Below are positions 9,425 through 21,494 of a stretch of DNA of 64,000 nucleotides, piece after piece (position 1 is the first letter of the stretch; each line of letters begins with the position of its first letter). Position numbers and translations under genes: made by a program. The notes under the pieces were generated by a model. It did no database searches. It worked only from the letters and a program-made list of their open reading frames with translations, and was not told the DNA's origin. The DNA lies in the NCBI GenBank assembly GCA_039583875.1, contig CM077147.1, positions 108,608,124 to 108,672,123 on the forward strand, written 5' to 3'. This stretch comes from Platanthera guangdongensis (Eukaryota; Streptophyta; Magnoliopsida; Asparagales; Orchidaceae).

Positions 9425-12400
9425 CTATTCTAAGTTCAACATGGCTAATTCAATTTTAAACTTATTGAATTTGGTTTCATCTAGAGGCTTAGTAAACATA
9501 TCAGCAATTTGGTAATAAGTTTTAACAAATTCTAGTGAAATGTCCTCTTTCTCTACATGTTCTCTAAGAAAATGGTATCTAATTTCTATATGCTTAGTCC
9601 TACTATGTGAGATAGGATTATTAGCTATAGAAATTGCACTTGTAGATTCACAAAGCAAAGGTGTTCTACTTACTTAAATATCATAGTCTTCTAGCTGGTG
9701 CTGAATCCACAATAGTTGTGCACAGCAACTTCCTGCTGCCACATACTCTGACTCAGCTGTGGAGATTGCCACACTGGTCTGCTTCTTACTGCTCCAAGAC
9801 ACTAGTCTTCCACCTAGAAATTGACAGGTGTCAGTAGTACTTTTTCTATCTTCCTTGCAACCTGCAAAATCTGCATCTGAATTGCCTGTTAGTAGAAAAT
9901 CTCCATTCCTAGGGTACCAAAGGTCTAGATAAGGTGTGCCCTTAAGATATCTCAAAATCCTTTTTACTGCAGTCAGATGAGATTCTTTAGGGCATGCTTG
10001 GTACCTAGCACAAACACATGTAACATACATGATATCTGGTCTACTAGCAGTCAGATATAGAAGGGAGCCAACTATCCCTCTATACAAAGTTTCATCTACA
10101 GGTTTCCCTACATCATCTTTGCAAAGAGACACACTTGACCCCATAGGAGTTCTCATGGTAGTGGATGATTCCATACCATACTTCTTTATTAACTCTATGG
10201 TGAACTTGGACTGGGATATAGACAAGCCATCTTCAGTCAGTCTTACTTGGAGATCCAAGAAGAACTTAAGTTCCCCCATACTGCTCATTTCAAATTTTCC
10301 TTGCATAAGCTTTGCAAACTTTCTGCAAAGATTACTTTCAGTAGACCCAAATATTATGTCATCTACATATATTTAGACTAGGATTATCTTTCCTTTAGAT
10401 TTTCTAAGGAATAGAGTCTTGTCTATTTTCCCCCTCGAGAATTTATTCTCAATGAGAAAACTAGACAGGGTTTCATACCAAGCCCTTAGGGCTTGTTTCA
10501 ACTCATACAATGCTTTCCTAAGTCTATAAACATAATTAGGTTTGAGAGGATCAACAAAACTTGAGGGCTGCTCTACATAGACTTCTTCTTTTAGATTTCT
10601 ATTCAGGAAAGCTGACTTTACATCCATTTGGAATACCTTAAAACCTTGATATGTTGCATAAGCAAGGAACATTCTGATTGCCTCCAGTCTTGCTACTGGG
10701 GCAAAGGTTTGATCAAAGTCAATACCTTCTTCCTGCATATATCCTTTTGCAACAAGTCTTGCTTTATTCTTCACAATGATCCCATTCTCATCCAATTTGT
10801 TCCTAAAGATCCACTTTGTTCCAATGATGTTGTGGTCTTTTGGTTTAGGAACAAGCTTCCAGACCTTGCATCTTCTGAACTGATTTAGCTCCTCTTGCAT
10901 GACATCAATCTAATGTGGGTCTAGAACTGCTTCTTCAAATTTCTTTGGTTCCACTTGTGATAGGAAACTGGAGTAAAGAACTGTGCTCAGATTCCTGCTT
11001 TTTGTTTGCACTCATTGTCTTGGATCACCTATTATCTGATTTGATGGATGATCCTTTAAGTGTCTATTAGCTGGAGGTAGTCTATTTTCAGGTTGTACAC
11101 CTCCAGCCTCTTCATTGAGCTGCACCTCTTGGTGTTCTTCAACATCTAGAGAGTCTTGCACTCCTCCTGGATAGCAGCCATCATTTTCCACTTGCTAATT
11201 TGCAGTAGAATCTTATGTAATGGTAAGCTTGTCCATACTCTCATTCAAACCTATAGAACTGCAAGCACTACTTGGCAGCTCACAGTTAATCAGTCTTGTT
11301 TCATCAAAGACTATATGTATAGACTCTTCTACAAGTTGAGTAACCAAGTTGTAGACCCTATAAGCCTTACTATTGTTGTTGTACCCAACAAATATCCCAT
11401 CTTGGGATTTGGCAGCAAACTTGGTTAGATAAGACTTACCATTGTTAAGTATATAGCACTTGCAACCAAAGATCCTAAAATAGGATAAATTTGGTTTTCT
11501 GCCCTTCACAATCTCATAGGGAGTCTTTTTGTGGCACTTGGTGATAGTAGCCCTATTGATCACATGACATGCAGTGTTTACTGCCTCAGCCCAGAAATAT
11601 TCTGGGAGATAAGTGTCACTCAATAGAGTTCTACCAGCCTCTATCAATGTTTTATTCTTCCTTTCAGTAATATCATTTTGCTGAGGTGTTCTAGGTGAGG
11701 AAAATTCTTGAAATATCCCAAATTCTTCACACAGTTTTGTCATACCTTCAGACTGAAATTCAGTACCATGGTCACTTCTGATTTTGACCACTGTACCGTC
11801 TAACTCATTCTGAAATTATTTAACAAAACTATATAAGACACTTGGGGTTTCAGATTTTTGTCTTAGAAAGAACATCTAGGAATATCTAGAATTGTCATCT
11901 ACCACCACAAATGTGTAGACTTTCCTACCTAGACTAAGAACTGGCATAGGACCAAATAGATCCATATGTAAGAGGTATAGACACCTCACTGAATCGTTAT
12001 TTTCAAGGCTATGAAAGGTGGATTTAGTCTGCTTGCCTTTTTAACAAGCTGAGCATATCACATCCTTAATACACTTAACTTAAGGACCATTCCTCACTAA
12101 CTCTTTGCTAAAGAGTTGGCCAATAGTCTTATAGTTAAGATGAGCCAGCCTCTTGTGTCATTTAACACAATGTGAGACTTTCATCAGCTACAAGACAAAC
12201 AGGAGAAACACTGTTCTCACACTCAAAGTTAAGACAATAAACATTTCTCTTCCTATATCATGTCAATATGACCTTTTGATCACTTGACCTTTTGATATGA
12301 CATCCATTCTTAATAAATGAAATGTCATACCCTAAGTCAATCAGCTGACTTATGCTAATAAGGTTGTGTTTCAAACCCTTTACATAGGCCACTTGAGTGA

Positions 12401-12596
12401 TAGTAATCTGATTACTAGAAATGTTACCAAATCATTTGATGATTCCTTTTTCTGAACCACCAAAGGTTACTTTAGGGTCATCCATGATTGGTGTGTAGTC
12501 CTTCAGCAACCCCCTTGTTCCAGTCATATGCATGGAACATCCACTGTCCAAGTACCATATTGGGGCATGGCAGCTTGGACTCACCTGCAACACAGA
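9425..12596 (-). pseudogene. pol: pol of element B: protease, integrase, RT, RNase H
   Basis: It follows gag in the same frame after the TAA at 12599-12597. Protease motif WYLDSGCS is near 12,545. The integrase zinc region (12,200-11,990) is riddled with stops. The integrase core is readable at 11791-11213 (KIRSDHGTEFQ; RTPQQND, with N-G changed to N-D and ERKN to ERKNK). RT covers 10900-10310 with YVDD near 10,368 preceded by a TAA where F has Gln. RNase H is at 10306-9674 and the C-terminal tail ends in AMLNLE at 9425. There are at least eight in-frame stops or shifts. Order protease-integrase-RT-RNase H defines Ty1/copia. Confidence 0.9.
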
Positions 12597-14627
12597 TTAC
12601 TTAACCTTAGAACCCAAATAACTTTTGGGTCCTTGGTGCAAGTTAGTCTGTACTTTAACAAATCTACCTGTAGCACTTCTAGCAGGCAGATTGCTACTCT
12701 CCTTGACATTAGAATTGTGCCAACAATCTAAGGCAAAGTGGCCTACCTTGCCACAACACCAGCACTCAAACTTGTTGTACCTTTGCTTAGGTACAACCCT
12801 AGCTGAATTGTCTACAACAGGCTTCTTGTTTTGAGCTGGGGCTTTGCCTTTAGATTTAGACATAGCAGTCCAGACAGGTTTTTTAAACCCTAATCCAGCC
12901 TTACCCTTTTGAGGTACAAACTCATCAATCAAGGGTAAAACAGATTTAGGTTTAGAAAAGCTAACCACAATCTCTTTCTCTTTTTGAAGTCTAACCTCCA
13001 GATTTCTAATCTGATCATTCTTGAATGTGATTGTGCCCATTTGAATAACAGTTATGTTTTTCAATCTGGCAATCTCATTCAGTTTTTGATCCAGTAATTT
13101 TTTTGAATCAGATGCAGCCATCTTAAGATCAGCAATTTCCTTAGTCAGTGATTTGACCAGATTTTTGCTCTTCTTAAGTGCCTGCAATAAATCTCTATAT
13201 TCATCTATCAACTGATGAATATCACCTTCAGACTCAGACCCATCTACATCACTTGATGCAGATTTTGCTAACTCTGACTCAGTACTGCAATCTGAAAGAC
13301 ATTGTACCTTACTAGGACCAGGCTGATCCTGGCACTTGTTCTCTTCTAACACAGCCATCAGTCCCTTGCACTGATGATCTTCTAGTTCATACATAGAGTT
13401 CAGCACCTAGAGAAACTCTTCTTCTTCATCTGCTGCATATAGACCAATGTAGGCCTCAGCTTTAGATTCTGACTCTGAAGTAGATTGGTCTGACAAGGTC
13501 TTCTCCTTCTTAGCAACAATGGATTTCTCCTTCTTGCTTTGGTGTTGACTCTTCTTCTTATTTGCAGTCTCTTTTCTTTTATCTGGACATTCAGTCACTA
13601 CATGTCCAGGCCTATTACAACAGTAGCAAACAATCTTTGATGTTGTAGACTTGTTTGACTTTGACTTGCTCCTGTCTTTCCTGGATGACTTTCTCTTTTG
13701 ATAGTAATCATCCTTAGGCTTAGATGTGGAAGGCTTAGACTTCCACTGCTTTTTCTTCAGAAATCTCTGAAACTGCCTTGTGAAGGCAGCAAAATCTTCA
13801 TCTGAGTCACTGCTTTCAGAACTTTGGTTATCAGAATTATCTGAAGGTGTTTCAGCAACTATCAGAGGAGGTGATGGGGACATCCTCCTATTTTTCCTAA
13901 TGACTTCAACCTTAAAGGCCACAGACTTGTCTCTATTCTCTCCTTTTGTACTCTTCTCTTCCTCTTTCCTAGCCATCAGTTGCATCTCATATGACAGCAA
14001 CTTTCCAAACAAAGTTGGAGGAGAAATATCTGCAAGTTTGGCCACTTCTCTAATGGCACAAATCTTAGTATCCCAATCCATTGTCAAGGATTTTAAGAAT
14101 TTATCATTCAGTTCATAAGTACTAAAGATTCTTCCATAGGACATCAACTCATTAACTATTCTATAGAACTTTTTGTAGCACTCAGTGATACTGTCAGACT
14201 TTCCTTATCTGAAACTCGCATACTCCTGTTTAAGCATAGATTTTCTATCCTGTCGTACTTCTTCAGAACCTTCCATGTAGACTATCAAAGTATCCCACAT
14301 TTCCTTTGAAGTCTTGCAGTGAATTAAATTTTGAAAGGTAGAATCATCTATGGCACTTACTATAATGTTATGGGCCCTCTTATCCATAGTTTCCAAGATG
14401 ATCTCATCCTTGTTCATCTCTGAATAATCCTTAGGAATTCTTTGGTTAGCATCCAGAATTGAAATCTTCATTGGGATATAAGGACCTTCTTTAACTGTAA
14501 TATAGATCCTTGGATCAGAAGCCCCCATAAACAGCCTGACCCTTTCTTTCCAGATGCCAAAGATCTCCTTTTTGTATATGGGTAGTTTCATTGAACCTAG
14601 TTCCTTATGATTTTCACTTGAACCCAT
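12597..14627 (-). pseudogene. gag: gag of element B (677 codons, two premature stops)
   Basis: The ATG is at 14627-14625 (MGSSENHKELGSMKLP). One frame of 677 codons ends in TAA at 12597. The UBN2-type gag domain covers residues about 60-180 (TSKEMWDTLIVYMEGSEEV). A first CCHC knuckle (CYCCNRPGHVVTEC) is near residue 335, a coiled-coil stretch is at about 485-555, and a second CCHC knuckle (CWCCGKVGHFALDC) is near residue 620. It would form the particle shell and bind RNA; Sirevirus Gag is reported to contact dynein light chain LC8-like proteins through its extended part. Breaks are two Gln codons turned to stops: TAA near 14205 (CAA in A) and TAG near 13407. Confidence 0.9.
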
Positions 14628-14701
14628 TTTCTTGATTCTTTCTTGATTCTTAAATCTGCCTTAAGGATCTCACTCTAACTGTTAAGTACTTCTTTGAGCA
14701 A

Positions 14702-14717
14702 CCTCCCTCTGATACCA
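14702..14717 (-). other. Primer-binding site of B (tRNA-iMet)
   Basis: The minus strand reads TGGTATCAGAGGGAGG two bases after the 5' LTR end, complementary to the 3' end of plant initiator tRNA-Met apart from one base. Confidence 0.85.
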
Positions 14718-14719
14718 CT

Positions 14720-16466
14720 TGAAAGAATTAATGCCTAACCACCTATAGGGGGGTGAATAGGTGTACTTTTTCTTTTACTTGTAAGGCAGACAATATGTTC
14801 TGTAATTTAAGTAGAAACTGCAAATTCTATTACTACACAACACAACAATCACAGAATTAATTCAACATAGAGTGCACACAGATTTTTATAGTGGTTCCCC
14901 AAGATCTGGGTACATCCACTTTCCCCCTTCTCCTACCTAGCAGTGTACTAGATTCGGCCTAACTTCTGCACTTCTCCTCAGATCCTCAGATCTTATAGCT
15001 CAGAACCCCAAACAGGTTCCTACAACTCAGAGTGTCCCCACTCCTACAACTCAGGCAAACAGCCCTACCTCGGCCTTCACCAAGGCCTACACTCAGAGAA
15101 CACAGTCTCCTACAACTCAGGCACAAAGCCCTACCTCAGTCTTCAACAAGACCTACACTCAGAGATCTACCTCTCTTACACTCAGCCTTTACAAAATAGG
15201 CTTATAGCTCAGATCTATAATATATCTTACTGAAATTTGATTAAACAAAGTTTATGACCACCACCCTGAAAGAGAGAAGGGATGGATGGCTTCTTGAACA
15301 GTTCTTGGAAGAACTTGATAGCAGGGATCAACCTCTCTTAGTTTTCTTCAAAGCTTCTTGAATCTGAACTCAGTAGGGTTGAATCTCCTGTGAAGATGAT
15401 CTTCAATCAGCTTCCTTCTTAAGATTCAGATCTCAATCTGAATCTTTCTTTGCAGCCTGCTTCAGCAACTGCTCTTCTTAGATGGAGCTCTCTCTCTCTC
15501 CAACTTCTTAGAACTTCTATCGAAGGTCTTCTTCTTTTGTGTTGTTAGAAATCTGTATTCTTCAATGATTGATCATCTGTTTCTGTTAAAGGAGAAAGGT
15601 CTTTATATAGTCTTCCTCCATGGTAACCGGCTGATCTGGTTTCTAATAACCTTCTGACAGTTCTGACAGTAATAGTTGACCGGTTAGAAATGGCAGCTGT
15701 CAAGTCATCCAGTCACTTCTTGAAATCACTGTCTCTGTCTGAAAGTGTCGAGACTGATCTTCATTATGTGTCGACACAAATAGACTAAGTGTCGACACAA
15801 GTGGACTAAGTGTCGACACATGCCCTGGTGGTGTTGACACAACTCCTTCTGTTGTTGTAACAGCTTCTCGACACTGCTTCTTCAGAATGTGTCGACACAG
15901 ATTCTGTATGTCGACACAAACTTGCTTTTCTTTAACTTTGTTGAAACTTGCTAAGTGTCGACACATGCCTTTGTGTCGACACAAGTACTTCTTTGCTTTA
16001 ACTTTGTTGAATCTTTGCTGTGTGTCGACACAAGTCCTGTGTGTCGACACAGTTGATGTTGACAGATACTTCTGTGTGTCGACACTGCCTCTTGGTGTTG
16101 ACACATTTGATGTTGACTAAGTATTCCTGTGTGTCGACACTGCCTTTTGGTGTCGACACTGATTCTGTCGACTTTGCTTCTCTGTGTGTCGACAGAGTCT
16201 CTTGGTGTCGACACAGTTGATTCTGGTGTCGACTCTGCCTTTCCAAGTATTGACACAATTAACTCCAAGTGTCGACACAAGCCTTCATAAGTGTCGACAC
16301 TGCTTCTCTGGGTGTCGACATATGGACTTAGAAATTTTTCTGCATTTCCTGCAATTACATAACCTGCACATATAAACTCAAAACACATCAAATACACCTT
16401 GATGTATATCATTGAGTAAGGTGAGGCTTCTTCAAATCTGGTACACATTTTCCAATGTACCCAACA
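14720..16466 (-). repeat. 5' LTR of element B (1747 bp)
   Basis: It is near-identical to 4087-5853, and begins TGTTGGGTAC at 16466 on the minus strand. The TATA is at 15603-15609. It ends TTCTTTCA at 14720, next to the PBS. Confidence 0.93.
15745..16323 (-). repeat. GTCGAC palindrome array in U3 of B 5' LTR
   Basis: It is the same array as in 5110-5710 but lacks one complete 22-nt unit between two palindromes near 16275, and a few palindromes differ (for example TATTGACAC near 16248 where the 3' LTR keeps TGTCGACAC). Confidence 0.88.
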
Positions 16467-16471
16467 AACTC
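16467..16471. repeat. Target-site duplication of element B, right copy (AACTC)
   Basis: Exact copy of 4082-4086; integrase sequence of A resumes immediately after it. Confidence 0.92.
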
Positions 16472-17263
16472 ATTCTGAATTTGTTTAACAAAACTATATA
16501 AGACACTTGGAGTTTCAGATTTTTGTCTTAGAAAGAACACCCAGGAATATCTAGAATAGTCATCTACCACCACAAATGTGTAGACCTTCCTACCTAGACT
16601 GTGAACTGGCATAGGACCAAATAGATCCATATGCAAGAGGTATAGACACCTCACTGAATCCTTGTTTTCAAGGCTATGAAAGGTGGATTTGGTCTCCTTG
16701 CCTTTTTGACAAGCTGAGAATATCTCATCCTTTATACACTTAACTTGAGAACCATTCCTCACTAACTCTTTACTAAAGAGTTGGCCAATAGTCTTATAGT
16801 TAAGATGAGCTAGCCTCTTGTGCCATTTAACACAATGTGAGACTCTCTCATCAGCTACAAGACAAATAGGAGAAACATTGTTCTCACACTCAAAATTAAG
16901 ATAATAAACATTTCTCTTTCTATATCCTATCAATATGACCTTTTGATCACTTGATCTTTTGATATGATATCCATTCTTAATAAATGAAATGTCATATCCT
17001 AAATCACTCAGCTGACTTATGCTTATAAGGTTGTGTTTCAAACCTTTCACATAGGCCACTTGAGTGATAGTAATCAGGTTACTAGAAATGTTACCAAGTC
17101 CTTTAATGATTTCTTTTTCAGAACCACCAAAGGTAACTTTAGGGTCATCCATGATTGGTGTGTAGTCCTTCAGCAACCCCCTTGTTCCAGTCATGTGTCT
17201 GGAACATCCACTGTCCAAGTACCATATTGGGGCATGGTAGCTTGGACTCACCTGCAACACAGA
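16472..17263 (-). pseudogene. pol: pol of element A, N-terminal half: protease and first part of integrase
   Basis: This starts in the gag frame after the TAA at 17266-17264. It carries protease motif WYLDSGCSRHMT, the pre-integrase HHCC zinc region (HKRLAHLNYKTIG; CSACQ-type, here FSACQKGK so the first Cys is lost), and the start of the DDE core (MDLFGPMPVHSLG; FVVVDDYSRYSWVF). The stretch is free of stops, the best preserved pol piece of the minus-strand elements. An apparent extension to 16409 is only read-through into the LTR of B. The protein continues at 4081. Confidence 0.9.
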
Positions 17264-19294
17264 TTACTTAACCTTAGAACCCAAATAACTTTTGGGTACT
17301 TGGTGCAAGTTAGTCTGTACTTTAACAAACCTACTTGTAGCTCTTCTAGCAGGCAGATTGCTACTCTCCTTGACACTAGAATTGTGCCAACAATCTAGGG
17401 CAAAGTGGCCTACCTTGCTACAACACCAGCACCCAAACTTGTTATACCTTTGCTTAGGTACAACCCTAGCTGAATTGTCTACAGCAGGCTTCTTGTTTTG
17501 AGCTGGGGCTTTGCCTTTGGATTTGGACTTAGCAGTCCATGCAGTTTTCTTAAACCCTAATCCAGCTTTACCCTTTTGAGGTACAAACTCATCAATCAAA
17601 GGTAAAACAGATTTAGGTTTAGAAAAGCTAGCCACAATCTCTTTCTCTTTCTGAAGTCTAAGCTCCAGATTTCTAATCTGATCATTCTTGAATGTGATTG
17701 TGCCCATTTGAATAACAGTTATGTTTTTCAATCTGGCAATCTCATTCAATTTTTGATCTAGCAACTTCTCTGATTCTAATGCAGCCATCTTAAGGTCTGC
17801 AATTTCCTTAGCCTGAGATTTAGCCAGGTTTTTGCTCTTCTTAAGTGCCTGTAATAAATCTCTATATTCATCTATTAGTTGATGAATATCACCTTCAGAC
17901 TCAGACCCATCCACATCACTTGATGCAGATGTTGCTGACTCTGACTCAGTACTGTAATCTGAAAGACATTGTACCTTACTGGGACCAGGCTGATCCGTGC
18001 ACTTGTTTTCTTCTTATACAGCCATCAGTCCCTTGCACTGATGGTCTTCCTGTTCATATATAGAGTTCATCACTTGTAAAAACTCTACTTCTTCATCTGC
18101 ATCAAACAGACCAATGTAAGCCTCAGCTTCAGATTCTGACTCTGAAGATGACTGATTTGACAATGTCTTCTCCTTCTTAGCAACAAAGGATTTCTCCTTC
18201 TTGCTCTGATGTTGGGTCTTCTTTTTATCACCAGACTCTTTTCTTTTATTTGGACATTCAGCCACTACATGTCCGGGCTTATTACAACAGTAGCAAACAA
18301 TCTTTGATGTTATGGACTTGTTTGGCTTAGACTTGCTCCTGTCTTTCCTGGATGACTTCCTCTTTTGATAATAGTCATCTTTAGGCTTAGATGTGGAAGG
18401 CTTAGACTTCCACTGCTTCTTCTTCAGAAATCTCTGAAACTGTCTAGTAAATGCTGCAAAATCCTCATCTGAGTCACTGCTATCTGAATTCTAGTTGTCT
18501 GAATTTTCTGAAGTAGTTTCATCAACAATCTTAGGAGGTAATGGAGACATCCTCCTATTTTTCTTAGTGGCTTCAACCTTGAAGGCCACAGACTTTTCTC
18601 TATGCTCACATTTTGTACTCTTCTCTTCCTCTTTCCTAGCCATAAGTTGCATCTCATATGACAGCAACTTTCCAAACAAGGTTGGAGGAGAAATATCTGC
18701 AAGTTTGGCCACTTCTCTAATGGCACAAATCTTTGTGTCCCAATCCTTTGTCAAGGATCTTAAGAATTTATCATTCAGTTCATAAGTACTGAAGATTCTC
18801 CCATAGGACATCAACTCATTCACTATCCTATAGAAATTTTTATAGCACTCAGTGATACTGTCAGACTTTCCTTGTCTGAAACTCCCATATTCCTGGTTTA
18901 GCATAGATTTTCTGTCTTGTCTTACTTCTTCAGAACCCTCCATGTAGACTATTAAAGTATCCCACATTTCTTTGGAGGTCTTGCAGTGAATCAAATTCTG
19001 AAAGGTTGCATCATCAATGGCACTCACTATGATGTTCTGGGCTCTCTTATCCATAGTGGCCAAGATGATCTCATCCTTGGTCATATCTGAATAATCCTTG
19101 GGAATTATTTGGTTTGCATCCAGAATTGATATCTTCATTGGAACATAAGGACCTTCCTTGACTGTAATATAGATCCTTGGATCAGAAGCCTCCATAAATA
19201 GTGTGACCCTTTCTTTCCAGATACCAAATATCTCCTTTCTGCATATGGGTAGTTTCATAGACCCTAGCTCCTTATGAGTTTCCCCTGAACCCAT
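17264..19294 (-). pseudogene. gag: gag of element A (677 codons, two premature stops)
   Basis: The ATG is at 19294-19292 (MGSGETHKELGSMKLP). It has exactly the same codon length as gag of B. The UBN2-type domain (LIVYMEGSEEVRQDRKSMLN), first knuckle (CYCCNKPGHVVAEC near 18,285), coiled coil (17,850-17,640) and second knuckle (CWCCSKVGHFALDC near 17,420) are all present. Breaks: TAG near 18491 where B has Gln, and TAA near 18014 where B has Leu. The TAA at 17266-17264 that separates gag from pol is shared by all three family members. Confidence 0.9.
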
Positions 19295-19368
19295 TTTCTT
19301 GATTATTTCTTGATTCTTAAATCTGCCTTAAATATCTCACTCTGACTGTTAAGTCCTTCTTTGAGTAA

Positions 19369-19384
19369 CCTGGCTCTGATACCA
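19369..19384 (-). other. Primer-binding site of A (tRNA-iMet)
   Basis: The minus strand reads TGGTATCAGAGCCAGG, a full match to the expected plant tRNA-iMet complement, two bases from the LTR end. Confidence 0.9.
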
Positions 19385-19386
19385 CT

Positions 19387-21212
19387 TGAAATAATTAGTG
19401 TCTAACCACCTAGAGGGGGGGTAAATAGGTGTAATTTTTCTTTTACTTTAAAGGCAGAAAATCTATTCTGTAATTTAAGCAACAATTGCAAATTCTACAG
19501 CTATCAGCACAGCAATCACAGAAACAATCATTCACAGAGTGCACACAGTATTTATAGTGGTTCCCCAAGGTCTGGGTACATCCACTTTCCCCCTTCGCCT
19601 ATCTAACAGTGTACTAGATTCAGCCTAACTTCTGCACTTCACCTCAGATCCTCAGATCTTACAGCTCAGAACCCCAAACAGGTTCCTACAACTCAGAGTA
19701 TCCCCACTCCTACAACTCAGGCAAACAGCCCTACCTCAGCCTTCAACAAGGCCTACACTCAGAGATCTAAATCTCTTACACTCAGCCTTTATAAAATAGG
19801 CTTACAGCTCAGATCTATAATAGGCTTACAGCTCAGATCTATAATGGATCTTACAGAAATTTGACTAAACAAAGTTTATGACCACCACCCTGAAAGAGAG
19901 AGAAGGGATGGATGGCTTCTTGATGAGTTCTTGAAAAAACTTGATGGCAGAGATCAACCTCTCTTAGCTTTCTTCAAAGCTTCTTGAATCTGAACTCAGT
20001 AGGGTTGAATCTCCTGTGAAGATGATCTTCAATCAGCTTCCTTCTTGATATTCAGATCACAATCTGAATTCTTCTTAGCAGCCTGGTTCAGCAACTACAC
20101 TTCTCAGATGGAGTTCTCTCTCTCCAACTTCTTCTAGATCTTTTGTAGAAAATCTTCTGTATTATTACTTCTCTCTTTATTGCTCAGAATCTGTATTCTT
20201 CAATGATAGATCATCTTTTTTTGTTGAAGGAGAAAGGTCTTTATATAGTCTTTCTCCATGGTAACCGGCTGATCCGGTTTCTAACAACCTTCTGACAGCT
20301 TTGACAGTTGCAGTAGACCGGTTGAAATGGCAGCTGTCAAGTCAATCGGTCACTTCTTGAAAATATTGTCTCTGTATAAAAGTGTCGAGACTGATCTTCT
20401 TTATGTGTCGACACAAATAGACTAAGTGTCGTCACAAGTGGACTAAGTGTCGACACTATCCTTGGTGGTGTCGACACAACTTCTTTTGTTGTTGTAATAG
20501 CTTCTCGATACTGCTTCTTCAGAATATGTCGACACTGATTCTGTGTGTTGACACAAGCCTTCTTTTCTTTAACATTGTTGAAACTTGCTGTGTGTCGACA
20601 CATCTCCTTTGTGTTGACAAAAGTACTGCTTTACTTTAACTTTATTGAAGCTTGCTGAGTGTCGACACATCTCCTTTGTGTCGACACAAGTACTTCTTTA
20701 CTTTAACTTTGTTAAAGCTTTGCTGTGTGTCGACACAAGTCCTGTGTGTCGACACAGTTGATGTTGACAGATACTTTTGTGTGTCGACACTACCTCTTGG
20801 TGTCGACACATTTGATGTTGACTAAATATTCTGGTGTGTCGACACTGCCTCTTGGTGTCGACACTGCCTCTTGGTGTCGACACAGTTGATGTCGACTTTG
20901 TTTCTCTGTGTGTCTACACAGCCTCTTGGTGTCGACATAGTTGATTCTGGTGTCGACTCTGCCTTTCCAAGTGTCGACTCAATTAACTCCAAGTGTCGAC
21001 ACAACTTTTCTCCAGTGTCGACACAAGCCTTCATAAGTGTCGACACTGCTTCTCTAGGTGTCGACATATGGACTTAGAAATTTTTCTGCATTCCCTGCAA
21101 TTACTTAACCTGCACATATAAACTCAAAACACATCAAATACACCTTGATGTATATCATTGAGTAGGGTGAGTTTTCTTCAAATCTGGTACACATTTTCCA
21201 ATGTACCCAACA
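19387..21212 (-). repeat. 5' LTR of element A (1826 bp)
   Basis: It starts TGTTGGGTAC at 21212 (minus) and ends ATTATTTCA at 19387. Same family as the LTRs of B and F. The TATA is at 20241-20247. A duplicated stretch near 19795-19845 (CTTACAGCTCAGATCTATAA twice) is absent from B. Confidence 0.93.
20380..21066 (-). repeat. GTCGAC palindrome array in U3 of A LTR
   Basis: About 20 copies of TGTCGACAC and decayed forms lie 17-25 nt apart. It includes a local duplication of unit CTCTTGGTGTCGACACTGC (near 20848-20880) and a duplicated stretch with CATCTCCTTTGTGT (20603-20690), showing that units expand. Confidence 0.88.
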
Positions 21213-21494
21213 TAGATATCTTCTGCTGTTTAGAGATGAGAGAGAGAGCTTTTGATATGATGTACTGGGCATAAGCCCTTATTACTCTTCATATTATTTT
21301 TGTACTCATTTGGACTGATGTTTTCCTTTCATATATTTATATATGTGCGTTGTGATTGTGGACTAGTTGTGGTTTATTTTACCGCTATACTTCTGTTTCT
21401 CATTTTATCCTACAGGTTTTATGATCGTATTAGCCGGCAGAATCGGCGTGTTGCGGTGTCGACTAACCCGTGCGTTAGTTCCACTGTAAGACGG
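21213..21494 (+). repeat. Remnant of the 5' LTR of G
   Basis: It is about 90 per cent identical by eye to 63638-63921 (GATATGATGTACTGGGCATA is shared). The upstream part is cut off by element A and the last 56 or so bases of the LTR are missing where H begins. Confidence 0.85.

Larger units (their letters stand above)
4087..16466 (-). mobile_element. Sirevirus-like Ty1/copia retrotransposon B, complete in structure
   Basis: This is a 12.4-kb element on the minus strand with both LTRs (5' at 14720-16466, 3' at 4087-5853), PBS, gag, pol, palindrome array, extra ORF and PPT. The outer ends read TGTTGGGTAC (5' LTR) and TTCTTTCA (3' LTR), flanked by a perfect 5-bp duplication. It is inserted in the integrase gene of element A and is therefore younger than A. 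All ORFs carry stops or indels, so it is not autonomous today. Confidence 0.95.
1..21212 (-). mobile_element. Sirevirus-like Ty1/copia retrotransposon A (interrupted, 3' end outside window)
   Basis: This is an LTR retrotransposon on the minus strand. Reading right to left it has a 5' LTR (19387-21212), tRNA-iMet primer site, gag (19294-17264), protease and the first half of integrase (17263-16472). Element B (4087-16466) then interrupts it. The rest of integrase, RT and RNase H follow (4081-1706), then a palindrome array and the start of the extra 3' ORF (1288 to the window edge). The 3' LTR lies off the left edge. The right end (CCCAACA at 21212) abuts sequence matching the end part of the large gypsy LTR at 63638, so A sits inside the 5' LTR of element G. 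Lineage is assigned from gag and integrase wording and from multiple internal polypurine tracts, as known for Sireviruses; this is recognition, not an alignment. Confidence 0.85.

Noticed and set aside
16409..17260. Integrase ORF with a novel C-terminus
   Set aside because: The last 20 or so codons are the LTR of element B; it is an insertion chimera, not a fusion gene.
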